DNA of 64,000 bases from Xanthostigma xanthostigma (taxonomy: Eukaryota > Arthropoda > Insecta > Raphidioptera > Raphidiidae): positions 43,803,201-43,867,200 of the forward strand of contig OY754470.1 of NCBI GenBank assembly GCA_963575645.1. Reading direction: 5' to 3'. The notes under the pieces were generated by a model. It searched no databases. It saw nothing but the letters and a program-made list of their open reading frames with translations, and was not told where the DNA came from. Made by a program: the position numbers and the translations under genes. Every line of letters begins with the position of its first letter. Position 1 is the stretch's first letter. This document shows, piece by piece, positions 34,763-46,358 of the stretch.

Positions 34763-35065
34763 ACAAATTTCTGCTCGCTCGAATTTCATGTGAAAAATAA
34801 ACGTTACACATGTTTCCTTCGTAAAATTTTCCGTTCTTCCCAATGGCGCTATTCATATTTTTCTAAAAATGAGTCGGGACGGAGATATTGTCAAAAAACT
34901 GTTTTTAGGCGTCATTTTTCTAATATGGCAGCACGAACGGCAAATATACGAGGTGGAAAAGTAGAAATTCGGAAAGAGCACATAAAATTCTATAAAATCA
35001 CCAATTTTCAAAACTCGCGGAAAACTTTCCAGCTAAAACTACCAAATGACTGTATAATAGACGTA
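34763..35065. other. Stretch with an unexplained 111-codon frame
   Basis: A frame from 34790 to 35125 is open but its last 20 codons lie in the adjoining palindrome. It is Lys/Arg-rich and I recognise no family, so I do not call it a gene. Confidence 0.3.
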
Positions 35066-35790
35066 CTTATAATCCGGGAGGTGGTGTCAAAATTTATCAG
35101 TGATTTATCTCCGACTCAAATGTAATTGATTGAAGAGTTTAACCATTACTCTGTTCGAAATCGAAAGTCAGTCAGCGCGACCGCGGTGGGTGTGGGCGTG
35201 GGAGGCTGTGAACTCGTCGGAAAAACTATGAAAAAAAGTGATAAATCTGCTGATGAGAATTTGTTAGATTGTAAATAATTGATGATTAAACGTGAAAATA
35301 CTCGTCAGTCACTTTCCCGACGGGGGAAACATCGTCAGTCAGAGGTTTGAAGCCTTTAAAAGAATATCAATTGCTCAGTGTTTGAATTTAAAATCGATAT
35401 TTTCAGAACAAATAGTAGGAACTGAAACATTCTATTCCTACTATTCGTTTTGAAAATATCGATTTTAAATTCAAACACTGAGCAATTGATATTCTTTTAA
35501 AGTAAATCATTCATGACTGACGATGTTTCCCGGTCGGGAAAGTGACTGACGAGTATTTTCACGTTTAATGATCAATTATTTACAATCTAACAAATTTTAA
35601 TCAGCAGATTTATCACTTTTTTTATAGTTTTTCCGACGAGTTTCACAGCCTCCCACGCCCACACCCACCGCGGTCGCGCTGACTGACTTTCGATTTCGAA
35701 CAGAGTAATGGTTAAACTCTTCAATCAATTACATTTGAGTCGGAGATAAATCACTGATAAATTTTGACACCACCTCTCGGACTATTATAG
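35066..35790. repeat. Large near-perfect palindrome, arms about 350 bp
   Basis: From AGGTGGTGTCAAAATTTATC (35079) to its inverse ending GATAAATTTTGACACCACCT (35776) the two halves mirror each other around about 35430, including GACCGCGGTGGGTGTGGGCG. A few point and short length differences distinguish the arms. There is no coding; it is a foldback or MITE-like element. Confidence 0.9.
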
Positions 35791-36399
35791 CAGTAGAGAA
35801 CAGCTTGATGTAAATGTAGCGTGCTGGTCTTTAAATCACATTGTCATAATATTCTTCAATTTAATTGAATGTCATTGGACCTTACATGTCGAGCGTCTAT
35901 AATTTAATATTAAAAAAAGGTAAAACTGCGGCATCAATATTTGTGATTTGCACGTCTGTTAGTTAATTTGTGTATATTTATATATATATAGTCAATGTGT
36001 CCGTTTTTATATTGACGTTTTTTTTATAACTTTTTTATGTATAGAATTAGCACCGAGATTAATGGTTACGACGCTGCGGTAACGAGACACTTTTTATAAA
36101 TTACGGCAATTTCATGCCGTTGCGATTTTATTTCGTAATTATTGTATATCAGAGGAAATATCATTTTTTCACTAAACATTTTTTTTTGTACGTAGTTGTA
36201 ATGTCATGACGTCATATCATAACGGTGTGCCATTTTTTTGCTCAATTATTATTTATTGGTTTACTGTATATAGTTGTTTAATTTTTTACAGCATTGAAAG
36301 CCATAACTACTAGATAATCTTGGCAGGAGTGGATAAGCATATTTTGTACCGATTAAAATTTTCGTCAATAAGGTTGATAACAAATTACGTCTATTAACA
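35791..36399. other. AT-rich gene-free stretch
   Basis: Nothing recognised. Confidence 0.4.
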
Positions 36400-36841
36400 A
36401 AAAACGTTTAAGTGCGAGTCGTACTCGCGCACCGAGGGTTCCATACAAAATTGTAGGTATGTAAATAGTTCGTGCATTACGGGAATCGAGTCTCGAAAAT
36501 TTTTCCTACTTTGCCGTTGGAAAATTTGTCCCCATACATCGACATAGATCGCGGTTAGTTTACCAACTAAGTGTATAATTGCAATGAGTTCAGATGGACT
36601 TCTCGCACTGAACTGTATACCGTTGCTATATCTGATAACCTAGCAATCGTACCGTTCTGTATGCGAGAGTGCTTATAATTGTATTTTAATAAATGTTTGA
36701 GTATACTACTGTATAAATGCACCGTTAGCGGGCCCTTGTTTTGTATTAGAACTGTTACTGTTATCGTACGAAGATAAATTGATATCAATCTAACTTGGGT
36801 ACCATTTGATTTTCACCCGAGCGAATCCGGGCCGTAGGGCT
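36400..36841 (-). repeat. Dispersed repeat L, copy 2, next to a Helitron 3' end
   Basis: 36405-36770 matches repeat L on the minus strand (AAGTGCGAGTCGTACTCGCG, CCGAGGGTTCC). Positions 36812-36841 (TTCACCCGAGCGAATCCGGG...CTAG before T) look like a plus-strand Helitron terminus whose 5' end I did not find. Confidence 0.65.
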
Positions 36842-38470
36842 AGTATAAACCTTAACCTAGGGTTGGGTAACTCAGATCTGAACCGGCTCAAAGAGCCGGC
36901 TCCGACAGAAGATCCGTGAGAGCCGACTCACTTTTTTATGAGCCGACGGCTCAAAGGACCGCATAACTCACTGTCAGCTCAAATGACTCATGCATCATAC
37001 GATGTCTGGCTATGGCACACACTACGCACAGGCGGTACAGCTTATTACAATGTTTTACTTAAGTCACAACTATTTAAGGTATTGTATTGCATATTGTAAT
37101 ATGCTTTCTGTAACATAGCAAGCAGCAACCTGCAAAACCCCGCCTTATAATATGTGAGTCAGTCACTGGCATAATATTACGTGATATGATTGACTCAACT
37201 AACTCAGTGGCTCAGTTGACTAGAATAACATATTCAGAACTTTAATTTTATACTGTGTACAAATTAACTATTTTGGTCCATCGCGTATGTCGAGATATGT
37301 CGGATATGTCCGTAGTCTTTTCTGTATATGTCTTTTCGAACGCAATATCTCGCGGTTCGTACGACACTCCGGATGGCTCGCGTCGGCTATGTGACGTCTA
37401 CGCCCTCCTCCCCGTCCCTCCAAACCCTCTGAACTCTCGCACGTACACCGTTTAGTAAATATTTACTTGCCTGTTTTATTATATTTGCATGACAGGTTGG
37501 TTGCACTCGTGTTGGTGGTTGCGCGTAAACAAATGAACCACGTATAGTTTTAGAATATAAATAATATTAACAAATGAACAATAAAGGCACTTAACCATAG
37601 AGATATAAGAAACTATAGAGTACGCTAGTGCGTATGCTTGCCCTAAGCAGAGATGAGAGACTGTATAGAAGTTTAATTCTGTGTTATATTTGACGATAGC
37701 GGCGCATTCAAGCTTCGGAACCGCAACGCCAGATGGCGACAATTAATAATTTCAGCTTCACACCTTAACCATTGTATTTTTCATATATTTTATTAATTGA
37801 AAAAAATCGGCAGAAATTGATGATTTTCATATATTTATTTTCTACGGTGTTTAGATAAACGCTCAAATTTACTTCTAAAGATGAGAATCCCCCATCTCTG
37901 TACACCGACACTAAACCTCGATCGTTCTGTCATCTAACAGAAACAAAACAAACTAAAATTTATAGCTACACTGTTCCATTAGAAATAAACTTCTATACAG
38001 TATCTCTTCTCTGCTATAAGTGAAAGTGTTCTCAGTTAAGCAGAACCCAGAATAGTTAAGAATAGTTAAGCAGAAACCCAGAAATTTGTTTACTCAAATC
38101 AGCATTGTTTGCATCATTATAGTTACCATCATGGAGATAAGGAACTGTTCTCTCTCTTAATTGCAGACACATTCACTGCTCTCTCTATTGTACTCTATTG
38201 TAATATCCCTATGCATTTAACCCGCGTTTTGTCCAAGGTTAGTAGAGTAGAGGTTGCCTCGTTCCGTTGAATAGTAGTGGGGAGACGACGTCATCCAGTG
38301 GATCTGTCAAATGATTGCGAGGCGACCGGTGTTTATACACTTTAACAAATGTCAAAGAATTGAAAAGTCAGAATATTTGTAATAAATTGCAGGTATTTTT
38401 AAATCAGTTCCCAATATATTATTTGCTGAAAGTGAACAAAAATTCGAGATAAACATCTGTGTTTTATGCC
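36842..38470. other. Gene-free stretch
   Basis: 36866-36960 holds clustered CCGGCTC/GAGCCGG words after GGGTTGGGTAACTC, possibly one end of a hAT element without a visible partner. Otherwise no gene or repeat boundary was recognised. Confidence 0.4.
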
Positions 38471-38990
38471 GGCACTTCACGTGGCTATTTGTATTTGTGT
38501 ATTTGGCATATTTGGCAAACAATTACCATGTGTGGACAGTCTATTTGACAAAGTGTTGGCCTTATTTGCGTATTTGACAAATAAGGCCAATACCAAATAC
38601 GCGTTACCGTGTGCTTGTCGGTTTTTCGAGGCACATCAAAGGAGTCAAATAAACAAATACGCAAATAAACCGTCCACGCAATGGCCATATTCAGAAGCGC
38701 ACGCGCCGTGAACCTGTACGGACGTGCGTCGTGCAGTATTTTTGTGTCTGTGTTGTGAGCTTCAACTGGAACAATTACTATTAAAAATGAATTGGGACAA
38801 TGAAACAGTGCTAAAATTCCTGGAATTTTGAACCTTGCGTTCTGCTGCCAAATGTTTGTGTGTTTGTTATTTGACTACCATGTGTGGATGGTCGTATTTG
38901 CCTCTATTTGCATGTTTGCCTTGAGCGTCATATATTTTGCCAAATACAACAAACACCCAATAGCGAACACAAATAGCCATGCGAAGTGCC
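38471..38990. mobile_element. TIR element with TATTTG-rich ends
   Basis: GGCACTTCACGTGGCTATTT and its inverse AAATAGCCATGCGAAGTGCC terminate a 520-bp element. Both inner ends are rich in TATTTG/CAAATA words. Flanks do not show an obvious duplication, so the superfamily is open (hAT-like ends CAGTGGCACTTC are known elsewhere). Confidence 0.7.
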
Positions 38991-39362
38991 ACCATTAAAC
39001 TTGACAAAGCCTTCATTAAAAGACAGACAGGTAGCGTATGAAACTTTTTTCCTACTATGTAAATGTTGCTTTTTTTAGGTTGTCACTAATATATACTTCA
39101 CAATTTAATATAAGCAGCACAGTTTTTATGCGCAGGACAGGTATGCAGAACATTGTTTTATTGCTACGCCGCTCCATTAAGCGTATTATAATCACGAGTC
39201 ACTCTCTACTATTTCAGACCCGTAATATATAAATGTCTAAATGTGGCTGCACACAAGAATGGAATCAGTGCTGGGACTGCTGCTTCTACGAGCCTTGAAA
39301 TGACGTCACTGCGGGTTCGCCTGCTAGTACACAAGATGGATTTTAAAATTAGAACAGGGGCT

Positions 39363-39672
39363 ATTTTCTTGCTAGGTTCACTGCTTGCTCTGAGCAAAAA
39401 CCAATCAGGAAACAGTATCTTATCACGCGGGCGACATAAACAAACGCCCACAAACAAATATTGTGTGTTCTGTTCAGAGACAATAAACGTCCATTCTTGT
39501 TATCGTTCTATCACTGCGCGCACACTGGATCTACCTACAGAGCAAGTTTGAACAAACGTCTCGTGTGAAGCGAGCACATAACAGCAATTAAAAAAACCAG
39601 CGCTAGAAAACTAGCAGTCAAATCTAGCAAGGAATATAGCGGCAAATCCAGCCTCGTGTGCAGTGGCCTTAA
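39363..39672 (+). repeat. TIR family M, copy 1
   Basis: From CTGAGCAAAAACCAATCAGG through TGTGTTCTGTTCAGAGACA and CACTGCGCGCACA to CAGCCTCGTGTGCAGTGGCC. It is mirrored by 39946-40202 and repeated at 50470-50725. Confidence 0.75.
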
Positions 39673-39945
39673 GATTTGAACCTAAAATAATAATATCATT
39701 TCGAACAACTTTGCAGGGAAATAGTTGAGTAATCTCTGTCTAATGGCCGATGTTACAAAAGACATATCCGTGGGAGAACGCTTAATGAAATTACGTAACT
39801 GGTTCGCATGTCACGCGCGTTGCTGCGCCGCGCAGTTGAAAAAAAAAACTAAACAAAACGACCACGCTACGTGTTTATAGCACTGTCTGTTTAGACTGAC
39901 GCGAGCTGGTCAACTATTTGCTAAGCGTGATCTTGAGTGGCTAAA

Positions 39946-40202
39946 GGCCGCTGCACACAAGGCTAGTAACGCTGCTAGATTCCTTGCTAGATTTGCCTAC
40001 TAGTTTTCTAGCGTTGGTTTTCTTGATTGTCGTTATGTGCTCGCTTTACACGAGACTATTTTTCAAGCTAGTTTTATGAATAAACCTGGTGCGCGCGCAC
40101 TGACAGTTCAAAACGTGTCTGTTGTCTGACTGTGAGCAGATGTAGGCGTTTGTTCAAGTGGCCCACGTGACAAGATACTGCTTTCTGATTGGTTCTTGCT
40201 CA
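39946..40202 (-). repeat. TIR family M, copy 2, inverted
   Basis: AAGGCCGCTGCACACAAGGC...GATTGGTTCTTGCTC is the reverse of copy 1. The two form an inverted pair with a 273-bp interval of unrecognised DNA, so they may be the two ends of one larger element. Confidence 0.75.
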
Positions 40203-40565
40203 TACCATATACTTTTATTCTATACTGAGCATAGGAATAAAATCGCAATCGAATCATTAGGGTGCAAACATACTCTTTTGTCTTTTTTTAAGCCTTAAGC
40301 ACTGGCGTATCCAGGAGGGGGACGGGGGACTCCGCTTAAGAAATTTCTAATTTGCCCCCTCCTGGGTCAAAAGCTGGGTACGCCCATGTTAACGTCGTAG
40401 AAAAAGGGCACAGTTTTTGAAACAGAGATACTTTATTCAGATTGAATGCAAGTACATCAACCAATCCTATCATCGGAGAAATCAAAGAATCACATCGAAG
40501 AAAGAGACGCCGATATATTTTCGATACGCATTGTTGCCTTCACTCACCGCACATTGAGTAGACAA
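40203..40565 (+). repeat. Dispersed family K, copy 2 (uninterrupted)
   Basis: ACTTTTATTCTATACTGAGC...GGGTGCAAACATA continues directly into TTAAGCACTGGCGTATCCAG and on to ACATTGAGTAGA, giving the empty site of the LINE in copy 1. Confidence 0.82.
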
Positions 40566-40590
40566 TGATTCATTGAGTAAATTATTAAAT

Positions 40591-41460
40591 AGTTGGCAAA
40601 ACCAAAAGTGCACATCCCGCAAGTTTTCCACTGTATGATAAAAAAATAACAATTAAAAAATATTTTTAATAAATTTAAAAAGATTTAAAAATTTAAAGAA
40701 ATAAATAATTGAAAATTGAAAAAATATTTTTTTTTTAAGTTTGCAAAAATAAAAAAAATTAAGAACTATACATAATATAATATATAATTAATATCAAGTG
40801 GAATAAAATAAAACAAAATAAAAAGAAAAAAAAAAGAAAAAAATCAATGATTTCGTATGGAATCGAACCCAGGACCTTGCCCTTGGGGATCCAACGGCAT
40901 AACCATTACGCCACGGCGGCCTAATACGTGTAGTGGTGTTATCACGGTATAGAAGTGTAGCACTTGTTTTATGGATTACACTATATTTACACAGCAATTA
41001 TTATATTGTTTTTTTAAACTATTAGCTGTCAAAAATAATAAAATAAAACTGTTTATAAAAATTAAACTACTGAACACATTTTAGTGAATTTAAATAGGGT
41101 TCTGGTCTGATAGTAAACAAAGTGAATAAAATATAACCCAAGGCAATCCGACCAAAATTGCGATCTGTAGAGTCGTGACGTACGTACATACGTACGTACG
41201 TACGTACGTACATACGTACAGACCAACCGACAACTGCTGTTTGTGATTTTCAATTACAATTTTAATAGTATTTATGAACTCGAATTGATTTAAAAATGGT
41301 TCTATTTTATAGATTAGAATCTCCTCTTTTCAAAAAGCTTCAATTTGAATGGATTTCGTGTGAAATTAACTTAGATATAACTTCTTATATGAACGAAAGT
41401 CAGCTCTGACGCACAAAGCGATAATAAAGCACATACCGCTAGTTTAGCGGTATGTGCAAT
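40591..41460 (-). mobile_element. tRNA-bearing TIR element N, copy I
   Basis: One end reads AGTTGGCAAAACCAAAAGTG, CACATCCCGC. The other is the hairpin GCACATACCGCTAGTTTAGC/GGTATGTGC, with TGCACATMCCGC-like words inverted at the two ends. It includes a tRNA-like module (40855-40921, minus), A/T-rich tracts and an ACGT microsatellite (41178-41219). An inverted near-identical copy lies at 42271-43120 and a diverged one at 58683-59780. Confidence 0.8.
40855..40921 (-). tRNA. tRNA-like pseudogene (Arg-like) in element N copy I
   Basis: On the minus strand GTGGCGTAATGGTTATGCC (D arm) and GGTCCTGGGTTCGATTCC (T arm, B box) have tRNA order and spacing. The anticodon arm is shortened (TTGGATCCCCAA), consistent with deletion from a tRNA-Arg type TTGGA...TCCAA arm. 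It cannot be a functional tRNA. Confidence 0.65.
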
Positions 41461-42270
41461 ATATGATTACTACCCACATTATGCGCCAGTTCAAAATGAT
41501 CATCACGGTTTTCTGTAGCCTACGCACCACCGTCGCGGCCGCCGCTCTAGCGCTTCGCCCTCCTCCACTTCACCGCGAAGCACTCCGCACGTTTTCTTTG
41601 CCTGTCACTCGTAAAGTGTAATTAAACCGACGTGTAATTATTGCGCGTGCGCTCGTTTTTCTTTCTGCAAATTAACTTTATATATACTTTTAAATATACA
41701 TTTTTCATTATCACTGTGAGTTATTTTTTGTTTTTTTTTTTTTTGTAAAAAAACATTTTCTTATTTAGACTCCCGGCTTTTAAATGTCATAGAAAAGTGA
41801 GTTGGTTATGTCTTATTCTGTAACAAAGACGCTGACATGCGCATTTCATGGAAGCCGCATAAAATCTGTATGAATCAGGTAAATTATAAATTAATGATTT
41901 TGAAAAGAAAATTTAATTTAAACATTTTTTAATTCCCAATATATAAAATACATTTTTTATATTTTTGAGCATAAATAATTTTGAAGACGTTCCAAATCTG
42001 GATTGAAACGTAAGTTGATCATTGACTTGTATATAATAAAATCAGATCTTTGATTAACGTCTGAATAGAACTCTTCAAATAAATAAAATTGTCGACCAAT
42101 TTTTCTCAGGCCAATATATTGACAAAAGAAAAAATAAATAAATAAAATCATCGTCCATTCTATTACATAATATTAAATAACTAATACTAATAATTTTTAT
42201 ATTTTTTAGATTTTTCTGAAGAAGAACCAAAGCCGGATCGAAACGTCATCTTATGTTATATTGATTTGTT
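41461..42270. other. Spacer between inverted N copies, with Penelope-like end
   Basis: 41500-41600 is CpG-rich (CGTCGCGGCCGCCGC). 42057-42135 (TTGATTAACGTCTGAATAGA, ATTGTCGACCAATTTTTCTC) recurs at 52595-52650, 54536-54600 and inverted at 43123-43200. CTGAAGA...GAAACGTC at 42216-42247 has the Penelope terminal pattern. Confidence 0.6.
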
Positions 42271-43120
42271 ATTGCACATACCGCTAAACTAGCGGTATGT
42301 GCTTTATTATCGCTTTGTGCGTCAGAGCTGACTTTCGTTCATATAAGAAGTTATATCTAAGTTAATTTCACACGAAATCCATTCAAATTGAAGCTTTTTG
42401 AAAAGAGGAGATTCTAATCTATAAAACAGAACCATTTTTCAATCAATTCGAGTTCATAAATACTATTAAAATTGTAATTGAAAATCTCAAACAGCAGTTG
42501 TCGGTTGGTCTGTACGTATGTACGTACGTACGTCACGACTCTACAGATCGCAATTTTGGTCGGATTGCCTTGGGTTATATTTTATTCACTTTGTTTACTA
42601 TCAGACCAGAACCCTATTTAAATTCACTAAAATGTGTTCAGTAGTTTAATTTTTATAAACAGTTTTATTTTATTATTTTTGACAGCTAATAGTTTAAAAA
42701 AACAATATAATAATTGCTGTGTAAATATAGTGTAATCCATAAAACAAGTGCTACACTTCTATACCATGATAACACCACTAGACGTATTAGGCCGCCGTGG
42801 CGCAATGGTTATGCCGTTGGATCCCCAAGGGCAAGGTCCTGGGTTCGATTCCTTACGAAATCATTGATTTTTTTCTTTTTTTTTTCTTTTTTTTTTGTTT
42901 TATTTTATTCCACTTGATATTAATTATATATTATATTATGTATAGTTCTTAATTTTTTTTATTTTTGCAAACTTAAAAAAAATATTTTTTCAATTTTTAA
43001 TTATTTATTTCTTTAAATTTTTAAATCTTTTTAAATTTATAAAAAATATTTTTTAATTGTTATTTTTTTTATCATACAATGGAAAACTAGCGGGATGTGC
43101 ACTTTTGGTCTTGCCAACTA
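42271..43120 (+). mobile_element. tRNA-bearing TIR element N, copy II (inverted)
   Basis: The reverse complement of copy I over its whole length, with few point differences and a shorter ACGT run (42514-42537). It is flanked on both sides by inverted pieces of the same Penelope-like sequence. Confidence 0.82.
42790..42857 (+). tRNA. tRNA-like pseudogene (Arg-like) in element N copy II
   Basis: GCCGCCGTGGCGCAATGGTT...GGTCCTGGGTTCGATTCC is the same module as in copy I, with A- and B-box-like words preserved and the anticodon arm shortened. Confidence 0.65.
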
Positions 43121-43570
43121 TTTTTTTATTTTTTGTCAATATATTGGTCTAAGAAAAATTGGTCGACAATTTTATTTATTTGAATAAAATCAGATGTTAT
43201 CAAAGATTTAAATTTTATAAAATCTGCTTGACAGGATCTGACACAAATTTTTATGAAGACGTTAGTTTGTGGATATGGATTTACTTACTGAAGGGTGCGT
43301 TTAATTTGGGATGAATTAAGGGATTGGATTTTTCATTTTGTTAAGTTCACATAATTAAAACCACCATTCTCCTTTTTTGGATCGTGGAATACAACCCCTA
43401 CTTCCATATTAAAATCTTTGACGTCTGACTACTCCTCAATAAATTTAATTTGAAAATTGACCTTAGATTGCGGTCATATAATTACAGTTTCTTTTCCATA
43501 CATCATGAGCAGTCTAATTGTGTATTCCAACCATAGATATATATATTAATAGATAGCGGATGCCTATCCT
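43121..43570. other. Penelope-like and family G fragments
   Basis: 43123-43200 is an inverted piece of the sequence at 42057-42135. 43200-43330 resembles one family G arm (GGATATGGATTTACTTACTG, AAGGGTGCGTTTAATTTGGG). No gene. Confidence 0.55.
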
Positions 43571-43599
43571 TGAGCATTGTGCGGAATGGTTCCATTCCA

Positions 43600-44085
43600 A
43601 TTAGAAGCCATATGGAAGCCATCTTGTACGTGGAAAACGCCGTAAAAAGCGCGCGGGATTCAAAAAGATTAAATATTCTATAATATGATGTTAATGGAAA
43701 AACAATAAAACTTGCAGTAAACAGTGATATTTCGCTCCAAAACCTATTTTTATATTGAAACGTTTCAAAAATTGCAAAACTGAGCATAAATATAATATAA
43801 AAGCTTAGAACATTTTACATTGTCAGATTGGCATCAATGCTTGTCAACCTTGATGCCAAATTGACAATGTAAAATGTTTTAAGCTTTACATTATATTTAT
43901 GCTCAATTTTGTAATTTTCGAAACGTTTCAGTATAAAAATAGGTTTTGGAGCGAAATATCACTGTTTACTGTGAGTTTTGTCGTTTTTCTCAATAAAATC
44001 ATATCATAAAATAATTAATATTTTTTAATCTCGCGTGCTTTTTACGCCGTTTTCCAAGTACAAAATGGCTTCTAAAAGGTACAGG
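43600..44085. repeat. Foldback element P, arms about 230 bp
   Basis: AAACGCCGTAAAAAGC, GTGATATTTCGCTCCAAAAC, CATTTTACATTGTCA appear in the left half and in inverse order in the right half around a short centre near 43840. Arms have drifted by scattered changes. Confidence 0.85.
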
Positions 44086-44114
44086 AGGCGCTAGTGTACC
44101 CGCAATCTATTAAA

Positions 44115-44757
44115 TCTTTATATATAAAAAATACGTGTCACATGTTTGTCCGCGATGAACTCCTAAACTACTGAACCGATTTTAAATTTGATTTACACAC
44201 TGTGTGCAATTCGACCCAACTTGAAAGATAGGATAGCTTACATTTCAATTTATAGTCGCAATATTATTTTATTGCAAATTATTTGTCTATTCCTTGACAG
44301 TCATAATACAACCATATAAGATGGCGAACCTGTTGACTGGATTGAGTGAATATTCAATAGATGGCGCAACGAACTTAACAAACATATAAGATGGCAATAA
44401 CTGTTGACTGGATTGAGTGAATATTCAATAGATTCAATAGACTTAACAACCATATAATATCTAGATCGAGGATGTAAAAAAACTGAATATCGTTTAAAAC
44501 TGCTCGGCACGACGGCGCAGCCGGAGTGCTCGAAATAGAGCAAGTGTTTTAAAGACCAGTTATCCACGAATACTTTACGCTATTTTTTTTCGAGCACTCC
44601 GGCTGCGCCGTCGTGCTCGACATACACACATATACGCCCATGTATATTTTAAAATAGCTAGCAATTAATAAAATAGATAGATAGATAGATAGATGTTCCA
44701 ATTAAATTGTTTTATTATTTCACTTTATACGTAGCGAAGCACGTACAGGACCGCTAG
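44115..44757 (+). mobile_element. Non-autonomous Helitron H3
   Basis: Begins TCTTTATATATAAAAAATAC after A and ends GCACGTACAGGACCG then CTAG before T. It contains a 65-bp tandem duplication (TGTTGACTGGATTGAGTGAA at 44333 and 44402), a strong inverted pair GCACGACGGCGCAGCCGGAG (44505; inverse 44598-44617), and a GATA run (44675-44694). Confidence 0.8.
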
Positions 44758-45571
44758 TATATATCTATGATTCCAACACCCTCTAATCTTGAACATTAAA
44801 TGGGACTCACGCAAAAACATTTGATTGTTCTACATAGCAAAAAGATCGCTTTTCAAGCTAAATTTTAATCAAAATGCGTAGAAAAATGTTGTTTCGAAGC
44901 GGAAATTGAACAAAAAATGTATGCACAGTTTAAGAAAAATATCGACCCCTTGGGGTCTGTAGGGACCGCTTTGGGAACTACAGATCTATCGCGTGCCATA
45001 GGTTCGCCACCCCTGGGCTAGAAGAGAATATTCACACCTAACCTCGAAATCAATTTAGTGGGCGTCCTACTTTTGCCGAATTTTAAGTGATAATTTTACA
45101 TATTTTGTAAAGTTATGTTACAAGTAAATCCTAATCTGATTTATATCTTATAAAACTTTGGAAACATGTTATATGTATATTAATGCAATATATAAAAGTT
45201 TTGTGTTGAAATTGAGAAAGGCTATTTAAAGACGAGACGCTTTTGGTTTAAATATCAGTAAGTTTGCTTTAGCACATTGTTTACAGAATTGATAATTAAT
45301 ACTTAAAGCATACGCTTTTCTCGTTTTATGTTTTGCATATTACTTTCTTGCTAAAAAACTGTTTGAACTTTGTGTTATTTTTACCTCTTTCTCTTATGTT
45401 TATATTATAAAATGTAAAGTGGATAATTATCCACCTACAGAAGTTTTATACTCGCCCCGCGCGAATCTGATACTTCCGGGCACTTCCCGGCAAGGGCATT
45501 TACATTTTTTTTCTTTGATGTTACAGTTTTCTAAAAATCATGCGGCGACAATTTCGTCTGATATTATGTTT
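44758..45571. other. Gene-free stretch, one hAT-type end
   Basis: CCATAGGTTCGCCACCCCTG ends at 45015 and is the inverse of a CAGGGGTGGCGAAC-type hAT terminus, but no matching left end was found. The rest is AT-rich. Confidence 0.45.
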
Positions 45572-45572
45572 A

Positions 45573-46358
45573 TCTATACCAGGCCTGGGCAAATGGCGGC
45601 CCGCGGGCCGGATCTGGCCCGCAGTACAATTTTGTCCGGCCCGCGAAGCATTTTATAAATTTTAGAAAAATAGTAAAGAAATAGCAAGGGTTCCAGAAAA
45701 AGGAGCTTTTTTTTTGCTCTCATTGCGGAAATACATAGAATGTGATGACATTTTTTTTTTGGCTCTGCAAATTTTTAGCCCGCGGTCAAATTTTCATCAG
45801 CTATGTGGCCCGGCGATCAAAAGATTGGCCCGCCCCTGATCTATACTAATATTATAACGAGGTAAAGTTTGGATGTAGGATTTAATCTCCGAAACTACTC
45901 ATCCAATTTCAAAAATGTTTTCACCAATATTTAGAATGGACTTTTAGGATGGACCACGATGTCTGTAACCAGGAGTTATGCTAGCCGTGTTTCGAGACGG
46001 ACCGTTTCCTGGAGCACGCGAGATGGCGCTGTTATCACTACCTGGGAAAACTTCGGTTCTTTCCGCCTGTTTTCGCCATACTTCGTCGTGTTCACATACT
46101 TTACAGACACTACACACATGTAAGCCATCATGAACGTGTGTGCGTTACTCAGTAGCTGACGCCATATTGGTTCATACGACAGATATCGATCCACCGCTAC
46201 GCTCGAGCTGGATCTCCTGATTACAGACTTCGGGGAGTAGATAAATGTTATCGCTTTAAAATAAAAGCGACTTTCGTGGAGACCAATTTTGCAACGTAAA
46301 TGGACGAAAAAACGGCGGCATTCTACAAATTCGAGCGAAACCCTGAACCAGCTGCTAG
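45573..46358 (+). mobile_element. Helitron H4, interrupted at its 5' end by a hAT
   Basis: The original 5' end is TCTATAC at 45573. After the hAT the repeated ATCTATAC continues as TAATATTATAACGAGGTAAA, and the element ends CTAG (46355-46358) before T. Internal blocks (AACTTCGGTTCTTTCCGCCT, GTGGAGACCAATTTTGCAAC) recur at 61560-61880 and in H2a/H2b. Confidence 0.82.
45580..45838. mobile_element. Short hAT element with perfect 8-bp TSD
   Basis: CAGGCCTGGGCAAATGGCGG...TTGGCCCGCCCCTG is flanked by exact ATCTATAC copies (45572-45579, 45839-45846). The GGCCCGCGGGCC-rich ends are like many insect hAT elements. 259 bp, non-coding. Confidence 0.9.

Noticed and set aside
36866..37240. Complete hAT element starting GGGTTGGGTAACTC
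   Set aside because: No inverse right end or target duplication was found.
40794..42917. Pair of near-identical 67-codon ORFs (40794-40997 minus, 42714-42917 plus)
   Set aside because: They read through the tRNA-like module of inverted element N and carry no domain.
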